A stretch of 64,000 bases of DNA from Spirochaetaceae bacterium (GTDB lineage Bacteria; Spirochaetota; Spirochaetia; SZUA-6; DRHE01), in contig CP070696.1 of assembly GCA_020353535.1 (NCBI GenBank), forward strand, positions 2,042,561 to 2,106,560, in the 5' to 3' direction. Below are positions 50,790-59,320 of this stretch, piece after piece. The notes beneath the pieces were generated by a model that was given only the letters and a program-made list of their open reading frames with translations, was not told the origin of the DNA and made no database searches. The stretch's first letter is position 1, and each line of letters starts with the position of its first letter. The translations under genes and the position numbers were made by a program.

Positions 50790-52523
50790 ATGCGTAGGCC
50801 GATGGTGCAGAATCCCTTCTCGTTTCTCTTGGTTTTCTACCTGCTCGTCTTCGCCGTTTTTTTCTTCTATTCGATTTTCGCCTTTCCCAACTATCTTGCA
50901 ACATTCCAGTGGCCCTTTGTCTGGACCAATTCCTTTCTCCTGTTCATGCGCTACTGCATCCCGGTGACCGCCTCTGCGGTTGCGGTTGCCTACTCGCTGC
51001 TGCCTACCGCGGAGACGGTTCGTGTGCGCAGAGGCAGACAACCGTTTTCCAGATTGGTGAGCTCCCATCTGACCACGTTTATCGCATTAACGGTATTGTA
51101 CACGGCTCTGGTCTTGGGACTGTATCCGATTGCTAGGAAAAATATGGAACGGTTCGATTCCTTGACGCTTCAAGCCAGGGTATTCCTCGAGAAAGCAGAT
51201 GCGGCACTGGAAGAGGAGGATCGAGAAACCGCTCTGCTCAACTATCAACGCTACCTGGCCATCGATCAAAACAACAGAAAGATTATGGCCTTGGTGAGCG
51301 ACATCCAGATGGAATTGATTGCGGAACACCCCGAACCGAGGCAGGAAGTGGAACGGGGAATCGAATCGCTGAGGGTTAAAGATCTGGCCGAAGGAAAAGA
51401 AGCCTATGAGCTTCTAGAGATGGCCGAGGATTATTTCGATCGGGAAGACTACTTCTCGGCGCATTACTACGCCGACCTTGCCTTTCAACTTGATCCCACC
51501 CGGCAGGATGCGCGGCGTCTTGTCGCCCGAGCCCGGGAGATGATCGTCAGCAAAGATCTGAGCAAGCTCGAAACCGAAGAGCAGCAGTTGTTCGAGCGCA
51601 AACGCGAGGGATACGAATACTTTGTCAACGAGGAGTACTTCAAAGCGTATCACATGTTCCGCGAACTGCAGGTGAGCTATCCGCAGGACGCCGATGTAAG
51701 TAGTTATCTGCGGAAGAGCGAGGAGCGGCTGAGTCGGGAAACCTTCTTCCTCGACGAAGCCGAGGAGATCGATACCCTTCCTGGTGTTACGGAGCTGCTG
51801 TTCGTAAATCAAAGGAAGGAGGATGAACGGGAGATCGTGTTTATCGGCAAGCTGGCCGCAGTTGAGGCCGGATTGTTTTGCAAGGACATCGAAGTACTGC
51901 GATTCGGTTCGCGGGGATTATTGTACCACTACTATGCCGAATACGGCAGACTACGAAACTCAAGTATCAATCTCCACGGGATCGACAGAACCGCCGCGGA
52001 GCGGGAGTCCGTACCCCGCTACCTTTCCGGAGCAGCCCGGCTGCGGCGGGACCGGCTCCCATACATGCTTTCCATAATCCCCACTCTGGAACAGCTTCCC
52101 ACGTTGAAAGCAGGTAAGGCGGCATCTGCTACGGCGGAAAGCTTGGGATTTTTTTCGCTGTGGCAGGTTCGAAGGCAGATCGGAAGCTTTGGGTACATGG
52201 AATCTTTCATATCCGGTGAAATACTCAGGAGGTTACTCCTGCCTTTCAGCTTTCTTGTGCTCGCTCTCCTCTCGGTAGCTGTGGGCTGGCGATTCCAGGC
52301 CCGTTTCATCGGTCGCCCCCACTGGATCCTTCTCGTATTCATGCCTCTGTTTCCCCTGGTGGCCATCCCGATCACGACCCTGTACCTTCACGCTCAGCGG
52401 ATCATCCTGGCCTTTGTACTGCTGCGCTGGCACTTTTCGGGTTCTCTGGTTGTCTTTCTCGTTCTGCAGGGGCTGCTGCTCTTGATTACCATGATCGTGC
52501 TGGCCGGTCAGAGATCGGATTGA
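50790..52523 (+). CDS. Membrane protein with internal TPR-like helical region
   Basis: 577 residues. Three helices near the N-terminus ([58 protein letters not shown]), then a charged helical stretch about 120-330 with tetratricopeptide-like units ([90 protein letters not shown]), a beta-like region, and three C-terminal helices. No catalytic motif is recognised. Probably an envelope assembly or scaffolding component together with the preceding gene. Confidence 0.65.
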   Translation: MRRPMVQNPFSFLLVFYLLVFAVFFFYSIFAFPNYLATFQWPFVWTNSFLLFMRYCIPVTASAVAVAYSLLPTAETVRVRRGRQPFSRLVSSHLTTFIALTVLYTALVLGLYPIARKNMERFDSLTLQARVFLEKADAALEEEDRETALLNYQRYLAIDQNNRKIMALVSDIQMELIAEHPEPRQEVERGIESLRVKDLAEGKEAYELLEMAEDYFDREDYFSAHYYADLAFQLDPTRQDARRLVARAREMIVSKDLSKLETEEQQLFERKREGYEYFVNEEYFKAYHMFRELQVSYPQDADVSSYLRKSEERLSRETFFLDEAEEIDTLPGVTELLFVNQRKEDEREIVFIGKLAAVEAGLFCKDIEVLRFGSRGLLYHYYAEYGRLRNSSINLHGIDRTAAERESVPRYLSGAARLRRDRLPYMLSIIPTLEQLPTLKAGKAASATAESLGFFSLWQVRRQIGSFGYMESFISGEILRRLLLPFSFLVLALLSVAVGWRFQARFIGRPHWILLVFMPLFPLVAIPITTLYLHAQRIILAFVLLRWHFSGSLVVFLVLQGLLLLITMIVLAGQRSD

Positions 52524-52527
52524 ATCC

Positions 52528-53283
52528 ATGGCTTTCAAAGGCAAACTGATCGGGGCCCTTCTGGGTTCCCTGGCCGGCCCCATGGGAACGATTCTGGGCG
52601 GGCTTATCGGCCATCTCTACGACCGGGCTACGGAGGAGCGGGAAGCGACGGGTCGAATCGGCGAAAGATCGCGAGATTCGATCTCCGCAGCCCAGCTGGA
52701 TTTCCTGACCTCCCTCATCGGACTGTCCATCGCTGTTGCCAACGCGGACCGGCATGTTCGGGTTTCCCAGATCGACGCCCTCAAGGAGTTTTTCAGGCAG
52801 AATTTTCCCTACTCCCCAGAGGATCAGCGCATCATCCAGGCGGTAGTTGACGAGACCTTCCTCAACCGGGATCGGTTGGATGTCGATGCCCTGGCCAGTT
52901 ACTACCGCCTGACATCGAGTCCGGCGGGAAGGCTGCTCCTGTTACGGTTGTTGTTCAAGATCGCCGAAGCCGATCGCCGGGGTATATCCGAGGCTGAAGA
53001 GCAGCTGATCCTGCGGATCGCTGAAACGTTGCACATTGATGCCGCCTCCTATCAGAGCGTCTCAGCGGAGTTCAGACGGGAGAATGACCGGGCCTACAGC
53101 ATCTTAGGTGTCAGTCCGGAGGCGAGCATCGAGCAGATCCGCAGCGCCTATAGAAAATTGGCCGCCCAATATCACCCCGACACTGTGGCCAACCTTGGGG
53201 AAGAGTTTACCGCGGTTGCCGAGGAGAAGTTCAAGCTCATCAACGAAGCGTACGGCGAGATACGCGCGCAGCGGGGCTTCTAG
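52528..53283 (+). CDS. djlA: DjlA-like TerB/J-domain co-chaperone
   Basis: 251 residues. N-terminal glycine-rich hydrophobic segment ([26 protein letters not shown]) like the unusual membrane dimer helix of DjlA, a TerB-like domain (about 50-175: [60 protein letters not shown]) and a C-terminal J-domain ([32 protein letters not shown]) with the HPD tripeptide that stimulates DnaK. Starts four bases after the previous stop; convergent with murA by a four-base overlap. Confidence 0.88.
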   Translation: MAFKGKLIGALLGSLAGPMGTILGGLIGHLYDRATEEREATGRIGERSRDSISAAQLDFLTSLIGLSIAVANADRHVRVSQIDALKEFFRQNFPYSPEDQRIIQAVVDETFLNRDRLDVDALASYYRLTSSPAGRLLLLRLLFKIAEADRRGISEAEEQLILRIAETLHIDAASYQSVSAEFRRENDRAYSILGVSPEASIEQIRSAYRKLAAQYHPDTVANLGEEFTAVAEEKFKLINEAYGEIRAQRGF

Positions 53284-54563
53284 ACCGGAGAGTGCCGCTC
53301 GATATGCGCTCCCAGTGTTTTCAACCGCTGGGAGAGATTTTCATACCCCCGTTCGATCTGATAGACGTTGCCAATGGTGCTCTTGCCCTCGGCGCACAGC
53401 GCCGCAATCACCATGGCCATACCGGCGCGAACATCCGGAGACACCAATTCGGCCCCCTTCAAGCGGCAGGGGCCGCTGACCACCGCCCTATGAGGATCGC
53501 AGAGGATGATGCGGGCGCCCATGCCGATGAGTTTGTCCACGAAGAACATCCTGGATTCAAACATCTTTTCGTGGATGAGCACCGTCCCCTCTACCTGGGT
53601 CGCCGTAACCAAAGCTATGGAAATCAGATCCGGCGGAAAACCCGGCCAGGGGGCGTCATCGATTTTAGGTATCATGCCGCCGGTGTCCGGTACTACCTTT
53701 AGCTCCTGACCAGCGGGCACGCGGATGGTCTCACCTTCGGTTTCCCAGTGAATTCCCAGCCGGCTGAAGGCAATTTTCGTCATTCGTAGGAACTGGGGTG
53801 CCGCATCCTCGATCTCCAGCTCACTGCGGGTAACCGCCGCCAGACCGATCAGGGAACCTACTTCCATGAAGTCCGTCGAGATCTTGAACTCCGTGCCCTC
53901 CAGTCGCTTCACCCCTTCGATGTGCAGGATGTTGGAGCCGATGCCGCCGATACGGGCGCCCATCTGCTTCAGCATCTGGCAGAGGTCCTGGATGTGGGGT
54001 TCGGAAGCCGCGTTGCGGATGACGGTCGTGCCTTCGGAAAGCACGGCAGCCATGATGGCATTTTCCGTTCCGGTTACAGAAGCCTCGTCCAGGAACAGGT
54101 CCGCTCCTACCAGCTTGTTGGCCTGCAGGCTGAATACTCCGTCCACCTCGATCCGGGCGCCCAGCTCCTTGAAGGCAAGGAAGTGGGTGTCCAGCCGGCG
54201 TCGCCCGATCACGTCTCCGCCGGGAGGCGGGAGGGTGACTTTTCCGCAGCGGGATAATAGCGGCCCGGCGAAGAGGATGGAGGCTCGTATCTGTTTGGCC
54301 ATTTCCAAAGGAATGGCACATTGGGCGACATTCTGGGTTTTAAGGCTGTAGGTATGCTTATCCACCCGCCGTACGCTGGAGCCCAGACTCTTCAAAATCT
54401 CCAGCATGACTTCCACATCTTCGATGTCCGGGATGTTTTTCAGGATTATTTCTTCATCACTCAGGAGGGTTGCGGCCAGACAGGGCAAAGCGGCATTTTT
54501 ATTGCCGCTGGGCTTAATCCTGCCCTTGAGAGGGTGGCCCCCTTCTATGAGGTAGCTGTACAT
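53280..54563 (-). CDS. murA: UDP-N-acetylglucosamine 1-carboxyvinyltransferase with Asp for catalytic Cys
   Basis: 427 residues; adds enolpyruvate to UDP-GlcNAc, the first committed step of peptidoglycan synthesis. Family features: [17 protein letters not shown] with catalytic Lys, [35 protein letters not shown] motif here as [14 protein letters not shown], and [11 protein letters not shown]. In the active loop GGCxIGxRPVD the sequence is [11 protein letters not shown], so residue 117 is Asp. Asp is active in MurA and prevents covalent attack by fosfomycin, as in Mycobacterium, Chlamydia and Borrelia enzymes. Start ATG 54563. Single gene. Confidence 0.95.
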   Translation of the reverse strand: MYSYLIEGGHPLKGRIKPSGNKNAALPCLAATLLSDEEIILKNIPDIEDVEVMLEILKSLGSSVRRVDKHTYSLKTQNVAQCAIPLEMAKQIRASILFAGPLLSRCGKVTLPPPGGDVIGRRRLDTHFLAFKELGARIEVDGVFSLQANKLVGADLFLDEASVTGTENAIMAAVLSEGTTVIRNAASEPHIQDLCQMLKQMGARIGGIGSNILHIEGVKRLEGTEFKISTDFMEVGSLIGLAAVTRSELEIEDAAPQFLRMTKIAFSRLGIHWETEGETIRVPAGQELKVVPDTGGMIPKIDDAPWPGFPPDLISIALVTATQVEGTVLIHEKMFESRMFFVDKLIGMGARIILCDPHRAVVSGPCRLKGAELVSPDVRAGMAMVIAALCAEGKSTIGNVYQIERGYENLSQRLKTLGAHIERHSPV

Positions 54564-54595
54564 AGTCTACAGCCTAATTACCTTGGGATGCCCTG

Positions 54596-55786
54596 TCAAT
54601 CGATGGTGGGTGAGAAGGCAAACTGTCTTTCTTTGAACGGGTTGGTGAGCATATACAGGCGTGCCTTCGCGATATAAGAAGTGCCGTTCAGATCGATCAT
54701 CCGGTAGGTAATTTCGAAGGATGAGCCCTCCTCGTCTTCGCTGGTGAAAGGATCCTCCAGCAGGGGGGGGAATACAACCTCCCGTAGGGAGGGGAACTCC
54801 TCCAGGCCCACTTCCTCCAGACCGAAAGTGTGGATCAGGATCTTGTGATCACTCCAACCTTTTCTCCGCAACGTCCGCACGCTGGAGGGATCGAGCAGGA
54901 ATCCTACGATTTCCCGGATTTCTCCGGCCAGTAGCAGTTCCGCGGCTGATTCTAGAAAAGCATTCAAATTACGGACGACATTGCGAGATCGATATTGGAC
55001 GAAATCCCTGCCGCTCCAACGGTACCAGGTCAGGAAGGTCTCGAAGCCCGTCCCCTCTTCCATGGCTTTTTCTTTAACGAACAGGTCGATCATCCCATTC
55101 CCGTCGATATCCTCAAGCCGGTATTGAGTAGAAAGCGTTTCTGATAGAGTATGCCGGCTGCGGGGCAGGCCGCTGGCACTATCGAATACCAGAAGCTCTA
55201 CCTCTCTTCCCTCCACGATCTGAAAAGAAACGGTGATGATCACCGGCAGGGATCGATTTTTATACAGAGGCGTACGTCGCAACGAGTCAAAAACTATATG
55301 CTCGGCGAGATCCAGGATTTTAAGGCGCTGAAAATTTCCCTGGTTGTTGGCAAACACGAGCAGTGAGAACGCTACCGGCTCGCTATCCTCTTCAAACAAC
55401 CGTGAAGATTCGCTCAGGCGATTCATCGTTTTAGAATCGATTCCCTGAGATGGCACTCCTAAAGACAGACATTCCGGATGCTTATCGTTGTCGAGATCGT
55501 GGAGGACGATCGGGATTCGCCCCTGTACGGAAAACGGCTGTAGTTCTTTGGGATACAGCCTGGAAATCTGCCGTACGGCTTCCTGGTAGCCGATCTCCGG
55601 TGGAGCCGGTTCTTCGGCAGGTTTTAGCTCTTCAGGTTCGGCTTCAACCGGAGCCGGCAGGCTGGTTTTGGGAGCTTCGTCCCGGAGTTCGGGCGTATCA
55701 GCCGGAGGCTGTTTTGTCGGTCTGCTGCCCATGCATCCGCCGAGAAGGAAGATGAGAATCAGGTATAGGATCAGGTATCGTGCCAT
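54596..55786 (-). CDS. Predicted lipoprotein of unknown function
   Basis: 396 residues. MARYLILYLILIFLLGGC is a type II signal peptide with lipobox LGGC (Cys18). A Pro/Glu-rich linker of about 45 residues (KQPPADTPELRDEAPKTSLPAP onward) would span from membrane to the folded part. Within it FG-GAP/EF-like acidic turns appear (HDLDNDKHPECLSLGV; LEDIDGNGMIDLFVKE), possible Ca2+-binding sites. The C-terminal region continues with helices (NLNAFLESAAELLLAGEIREI) and strands. No family recognised. Located 32 bases upstream of murA in the same direction. Confidence 0.75.
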   Translation of the reverse strand: MARYLILYLILIFLLGGCMGSRPTKQPPADTPELRDEAPKTSLPAPVEAEPEELKPAEEPAPPEIGYQEAVRQISRLYPKELQPFSVQGRIPIVLHDLDNDKHPECLSLGVPSQGIDSKTMNRLSESSRLFEEDSEPVAFSLLVFANNQGNFQRLKILDLAEHIVFDSLRRTPLYKNRSLPVIITVSFQIVEGREVELLVFDSASGLPRSRHTLSETLSTQYRLEDIDGNGMIDLFVKEKAMEEGTGFETFLTWYRWSGRDFVQYRSRNVVRNLNAFLESAAELLLAGEIREIVGFLLDPSSVRTLRRKGWSDHKILIHTFGLEEVGLEEFPSLREVVFPPLLEDPFTSEDEEGSSFEITYRMIDLNGTSYIAKARLYMLTNPFKERQFAFSPTID

Positions 55787-55871
55787 AGCCTTTCGAGGAA
55801 AATAGTATCTCAGATCGTCGAAGGATTTCTATCTAGACGAAAAAAAACTCAACGCAATGGAATCAAGTCGA

Positions 55872-56802
55872 TTAGTCTTCGATGTTGAAATCTACCTTGT
55901 ACCCGATCTCCTTGAGCGTCAGCGGATCGCTGATGTCATAAACGAAGGTTCCCTGATGTACGATGGCTCCCGTCAAGATTGTCCCCCCGGAGGAAAAACG
56001 GCAACGTACGAGATTCCCGGATCGGCCATCCACACCGATCCAGGGTTTGTCTTTTCCGGGATACACCGCTGTTGACAGGGCATTCTGGAAAACGTCGTAG
56101 ATATAGAAAGAGTTTTTCCAGTAATCAGGACGAGCTTTTGCTCACCATCGTGAACGTCGTGGAGATAATAGGGATAATCGAAAAAAACGCCCAGTGGAAG
56201 TACCAGTGCCCGCACCATTGGTTCACTTTGACGTTTGTCAATGATCACCAGCTTCCGGTAGCTGTCGCTGTTTCGCTCCTGGTCATATGTCGAGCTGTCG
56301 GCCACAAATTGGACACTGATGCGGCCGGAATCAAGGTTCTTTTCATTTCCCTTGTACTTGTATTCGGCGATCCGTTCCTGCGGCTGTGGAACGGCTCGCA
56401 GGTAGATTTCGGGAAATTCCAGCGTCCCGGTAACGACAAGCTTGTACACGGTGGCTCCGGAGGTGAAGGAGTGCAGAAAAACGGCCAGGTTGTTCTCAAC
56501 TACGTAAATTCTGTAGATGCCGTATTTCCGCTAGCTTTGACAGTGAGCTTGTAGTAACTACCACCGAGATGGGTCGCCTCCCACATCTGCGAGCAACTGT
56601 CCTTCCATTCCCATACGTACACCAACCCGCCGTTTCGAAACTCACCTCCGGTGGCTACCGTGAGGTAGCGATCACTCCGGATATTCCTTACCTTGTAATA
56701 TTGCTACTCGAGAACCGGAGTCGTCGCGCATGCGGTGACGAGCAGAAAAATCAGCGGAGCTGTTAAATACCCGACTATCCTTTTTATTGAACTCCTCCTC
56801 AT
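55872..56802 (-). pseudogene. Decayed lipoprotein with ricin-type lectin-like domain
   Basis: Three frames join into one protein. From ATG 56802: MRRSSIKRIVGYLTAPLIFL and VTAC (lipobox, Cys25), then a TAG at 56706-56704, then in the same frame YYKVRNIRSDRYLTVATGG, VWEWKDSCSQMWEATHLGG and YYKLTVKASG, which resemble a ricin-B beta-trefoil repeat. Near 56525 the frame shifts (IYRIYVVENNLAVFLHSF, then YKLVVTGTLEFPEIYL). Near 56125 it shifts again (YWKNSFYIYDVFQ, VYPGKDKPWIGVDG) and ends IGYKVDFNIED at 55872. One nonsense and two frameshift lesions within 930 bases, while flanking genes are intact, point to a dead gene; sequencing errors are the alternative. Confidence 0.75.
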
Positions 56803-56938
56803 GGAAAACGACCTAAATTTCGAGACGAATTATGAAATCCGTCCATACTGCCTCACCTGATTTCTATGTTTTACATGATCCCATGTAGAGGTCAAATTTC
56901 TCAGGCTAGCTCCCTTTGTTTCAATTCCTCATCCGCTG

Positions 56939-56982
56939 AAAAAAACAAAGGATCGAATCCCAGAAAGGACCCGATCCTTTGT
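56939..56982 (-). terminator. Intrinsic terminator of tRNA-Leu
   Basis: On the minus strand ACAAAGGATCG (56982-56972) pairs with CGATCCTTTGT (56955-56945), an eleven-pair stem with a 16-base loop, followed by a run of seven T. It begins two bases after the tRNA. Confidence 0.85.
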
Positions 56983-56984
56983 CT

Positions 56985-57068
56985 TGCCCGGAAGAGGACT
57001 TGAACCTCCACGGCCTTACAGCCACTAGACCCTGAACCTAGCGTGTCTACCAATTTCACCATCCGGGC
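56985..57068 (-). tRNA. tRNA-Leu (anticodon CAG)
   Basis: 84 nucleotides. Acceptor arms GCCCGGA/TCCGGGC, D-arm with GGTAGACAC, anticodon stem CTAGG/TCTAG around loop TTCAGGG (anticodon CAG complementary to 57032-57034), a long class II variable arm and T-loop TTCAAGT. Discriminator A; CCA is not encoded. A terminator follows immediately. Confidence 0.95.
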
Positions 57069-57078
57069 TGATATCTGG

Positions 57079-57108
57079 AAAATATCAAATCCACGCCTCC
57101 CTTGTCAA
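57079..57108 (-). promoter_or_regulatory. Promoter of tRNA-Leu
   Basis: Minus strand TTGACA (57108-57103), 18-base spacer, TATTTT (57084-57079); the tRNA 5' end lies ten bases downstream. Confidence 0.6.
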
Positions 57109-57245
57109 GCTTCCTCGGAGTCTCAGGAGTCTTCCACAATGGCGGTTTCTTTAGTATGTTTAGCTCCGGGATCGCAGGCGTGGCGCACGGCCGGTCCGAG
57201 CGAATCACGGAGGCTTTCGATCCCTGGAAAGGTCCTTGTACGCCC

Positions 57246-58067
57246 TTGAGAATCCTGTACATCGGTGAAATCGTCGGCTCTCCAGGAGTATATTGCATAA
57301 AAACAAAACTCGCAGAGCTCAAAGAGGAGAGAAGCATCGATTTCGTTATAGCCTGCGGAGACGGAGCTACAGGGGGATTCGGGATAGGCAAGAACCACTC
57401 GATCTACCTTCACAAGTTGGGAGTGGACTCCATCACCTCGGGGGAGTGCATCTACTACAAGAAGGACATGGTTACCCACATCGTAAAAGCCTCCTATGTT
57501 CTCAGGCCGGCGAACTATCCCTATGGAAATCCCGGGCGGGGATGGAACGTATTCCGGGTACAGGAGCAGAGCGTTGGAGTTGTGAATCTGCTGGGTCAAT
57601 CGGGATTCAACCGGGTGCATCTGAACAATCCATTTCTCATGATTGAAAGCATCCTGGAGAAGATATCCACCGAAACGAAGACCGTTATTGTGGATTTTCA
57701 TGCCACCACCACGGCGGAAAAGTATACGATGTTCTACTATCTCGACGGGAAGGTATCCGCGGTACTCGGCAGCCACACTAAGGTACTCACAGCGGACGCC
57801 CGCGTGTTTCCAGGGGGTACGGCGGTCATGGCCGGAACCGGGCGAACAGGAAGCCAGTATTCGGTGGGTGGCCTGGAGCCGGAGATAGAAATTCGCAAGT
57901 TCCTAACCCAGATACACGAACAATCCCGCGTCACCTGGAAGAACCTCGAACTGCAGGGGGTCATTGTCGAAACAAATGAAGAAGGAAAGGCCGTTGGCGT
58001 GGAAATCGTACGTGAGGCCTGTGAGGTAGAGGATCATGAAGGAACAGGGCATAGTCAGGAAGATTGA
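57246..58067 (+). CDS. YmdB/TIGR00282-family phosphoesterase-like protein with altered metal site
   Basis: 273 residues from TTG 57246, where family homology begins (LRILYIGEIVGSPGVYC). The fold is clear: FVIACGDGATGGFGIG, YPYGNPGRGW, VDFHATTTAEKYTMFYYLDGKVSAVLGSHTKVLTADARVFPGGTAVMAGTGRTGS (in parts). But the usual ligands of YmdB are replaced: Asp8 by Glu8, Glu39-Asn40 by Asp39-Gly40, Asn67-His68 by Glu67-Cys68, and the last His of HTH by Lys179; His152 and His177 remain. It may bind a different metal or have lost activity. The frame is open to 57102 but without a better start. Overlaps rseC by 32 bases. Confidence 0.8.
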   Translation: MRILYIGEIVGSPGVYCIKTKLAELKEERSIDFVIACGDGATGGFGIGKNHSIYLHKLGVDSITSGECIYYKKDMVTHIVKASYVLRPANYPYGNPGRGWNVFRVQEQSVGVVNLLGQSGFNRVHLNNPFLMIESILEKISTETKTVIVDFHATTTAEKYTMFYYLDGKVSAVLGSHTKVLTADARVFPGGTAVMAGTGRTGSQYSVGGLEPEIEIRKFLTQIHEQSRVTWKNLELQGVIVETNEEGKAVGVEIVREACEVEDHEGTGHSQED

Positions 58068-58503
58068 AGGGGAGCTGATCTGGATATCCGGTGAGCAGTG
58101 CGCCGGCTGCGGTCACGAAGCCCACTGCGGAAGCTGCGCCTCCGACGACACGGATTCGGACAGTCGTTCTGGCTCCGGTCATCACGAACTTACGATCTTC
58201 GGAACAAGAAGGGAACGCATGTTTGTTGTACGAAACAGCCAATCCCTCATTCTCAAGACCGGCGATCGAGTGGAATACTTCGTTGCCCCCGGCAAGGCCA
58301 TAAAAGCGGGATTTTTGGTGCTCATCGTTCCCATTATGGCTTTCTTCCTCTTTTACTATCTTGCCGGTGTAGTGTGGTCGCAGGCCGGGGAAACTGCCAA
58401 AGTCCTTGCCGGAGTCGGCGGCATTGCCCTGGGTTTCGCAATGAACTTCGCTCTGAAGAACAAAACCCGGGAGTATCCCGAGATCACCCGGGTGATTCGT
58501 TAG
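58036..58503 (+). CDS. rseC: RseC/MucC-family membrane protein
   Basis: 155 residues. Cys motif in the N-terminal domain (CAGCGHEAHCGSC, close to C-x2-C-x5-C-x2-C) followed by a beta domain and two membrane helices (AGFLVLIVPIMAFFLFYYLAG; VLAGVGGIALGFAMNFAL) and a short basic tail. RseC-type proteins act with RnfABCDGE-like complexes or SoxR reduction in E. coli; here no rnf gene is adjacent. Extra Asp/Ser-rich linker (SDDTDSDSRSGSGHH) after the Cys motif. ATG 58036 is inside the end of the YmdB-like gene. Confidence 0.82.
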   Translation: MKEQGIVRKIEGELIWISGEQCAGCGHEAHCGSCASDDTDSDSRSGSGHHELTIFGTRRERMFVVRNSQSLILKTGDRVEYFVAPGKAIKAGFLVLIVPIMAFFLFYYLAGVVWSQAGETAKVLAGVGGIALGFAMNFALKNKTREYPEITRVIR

Positions 58504-58510
58504 GGACACC

Positions 58511-58586
58511 ACCCTGAGCGGGTCCGACTGGGCGTCTGCCGGAGTACCGGCACCTGCGGACCCCTGGGCGGGCCCGACTGGGCGTC
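58511..58586 (+). repeat. Imperfect 26-base direct repeat with hairpin between
   Basis: Copies at 58511-58536 and 58561-58586 differ at a few positions and share CGACTGGGCGTC. A perfect GCCGG-AGTA-CCGGC hairpin lies between (58538-58551), and CTTTTTT-G-AAAAAAG follows at about 58598-58612. The region 58504-58660 carries no gene. Confidence 0.55.
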
Positions 58587-58672
58587 CCCCCCAAAACTTT
58601 TTTGAAAAAAAGCACCTCTCCATTAGTGATTTCTCCAGATCGGGCTATATTTCATGTAAAAGAGGTGTGGCA

Positions 58673-59197
58673 ATGGTTGAGCTTCACATAAAAGGTTTCT
58701 TTCTCGACCATGATCGGATGCCGGTGGCGGTATTGAGTGACGCAATGGGACAGAGGGTCCTTCCCGTATGGATAGGCCCATCGGAAGCCAGTTCGATCAT
58801 CGTCGAGCTGGAGGAGATTAAAAGTCCGCGTCCGCTGGCCCATGATATTTTAGCAAAGTATTTTCATCGTCACGGATTCACCATGGACGCTTTGGAGATC
58901 TATGGACAATCGGGGGAGTTCGGGTACAACGCCCGAATTAAATATCATCGCCGTCTGCGGCATTTCGACATGGAGGTGCGTCCGAGTGACGGACTGGCCT
59001 TGGCCGTGAGGCTCAAGGCACCGCTTCTAGCGGAGGAACACCTACTGAGTTCCGCAGAGTCGTGTACCTTCCTATCCTCACTGCAGGATCCATGCAAGGG
59101 GCTGATCTTCCACCCACCTGAGTCAGCATCCCAACTGGTTAGAAAGCCTCAAGATTCGAACACGACCATCCCGGCAACTCACCATCCCAGCAACTGA
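58673..59197 (+). CDS. Bifunctional nuclease (BFN/DUF151) family protein
   Basis: 174 residues. MVELHIKGFFLDHDRMPVAVLSD and VLPVWIGPSEASSIIVELEEIKSPRPLAHDIL carry the DUF151 hallmark (PI-IG--EA--I---L, PRPLTHDL), then EVRPSDGLALAVRLKAPLLAEEHLL (RPSDAIALA). A nuclease role was reported for plant members; bacterial function is unclear. The C-terminal 40 residues are low-complexity. ATG 58673 follows AGAGGT by six bases. Confidence 0.88.
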   Translation: MVELHIKGFFLDHDRMPVAVLSDAMGQRVLPVWIGPSEASSIIVELEEIKSPRPLAHDILAKYFHRHGFTMDALEIYGQSGEFGYNARIKYHRRLRHFDMEVRPSDGLALAVRLKAPLLAEEHLLSSAESCTFLSSLQDPCKGLIFHPPESASQLVRKPQDSNTTIPATHHPSN

Positions 59198-59235
59198 AAG
59201 CCGATCGATTCCAAAGATACGGACCGTTCGACACA

Positions 59236-59257
59236 AAAAAGACTGAAAGCTCTTTTT
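59236..59257 (+). terminator. Weak terminator-like hairpin
   Basis: AAAAAGA-CTGAAAGC-TCTTTTT after the BFN gene, AT-only stem, followed by GCAC and TCTTTT. Confidence 0.35.
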
Positions 59258-59282
59258 GCACTCTTTTAAAGGATAGTTTCAA

Positions 59283-59311
59283 TTGACATCCCTCGGCCGG
59301 GTGTGAATAAT
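59283..59311 (+). promoter_or_regulatory. Promoter of pyrG very close to its start codon
   Basis: TTGACA (59283-59288), exact 17-base spacer, AATAAT (59306-59311). Initiation would fall near 59318, three bases before ATG 59321. Confidence 0.55.
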
Positions 59312-59320
59312 TCTACCCAA

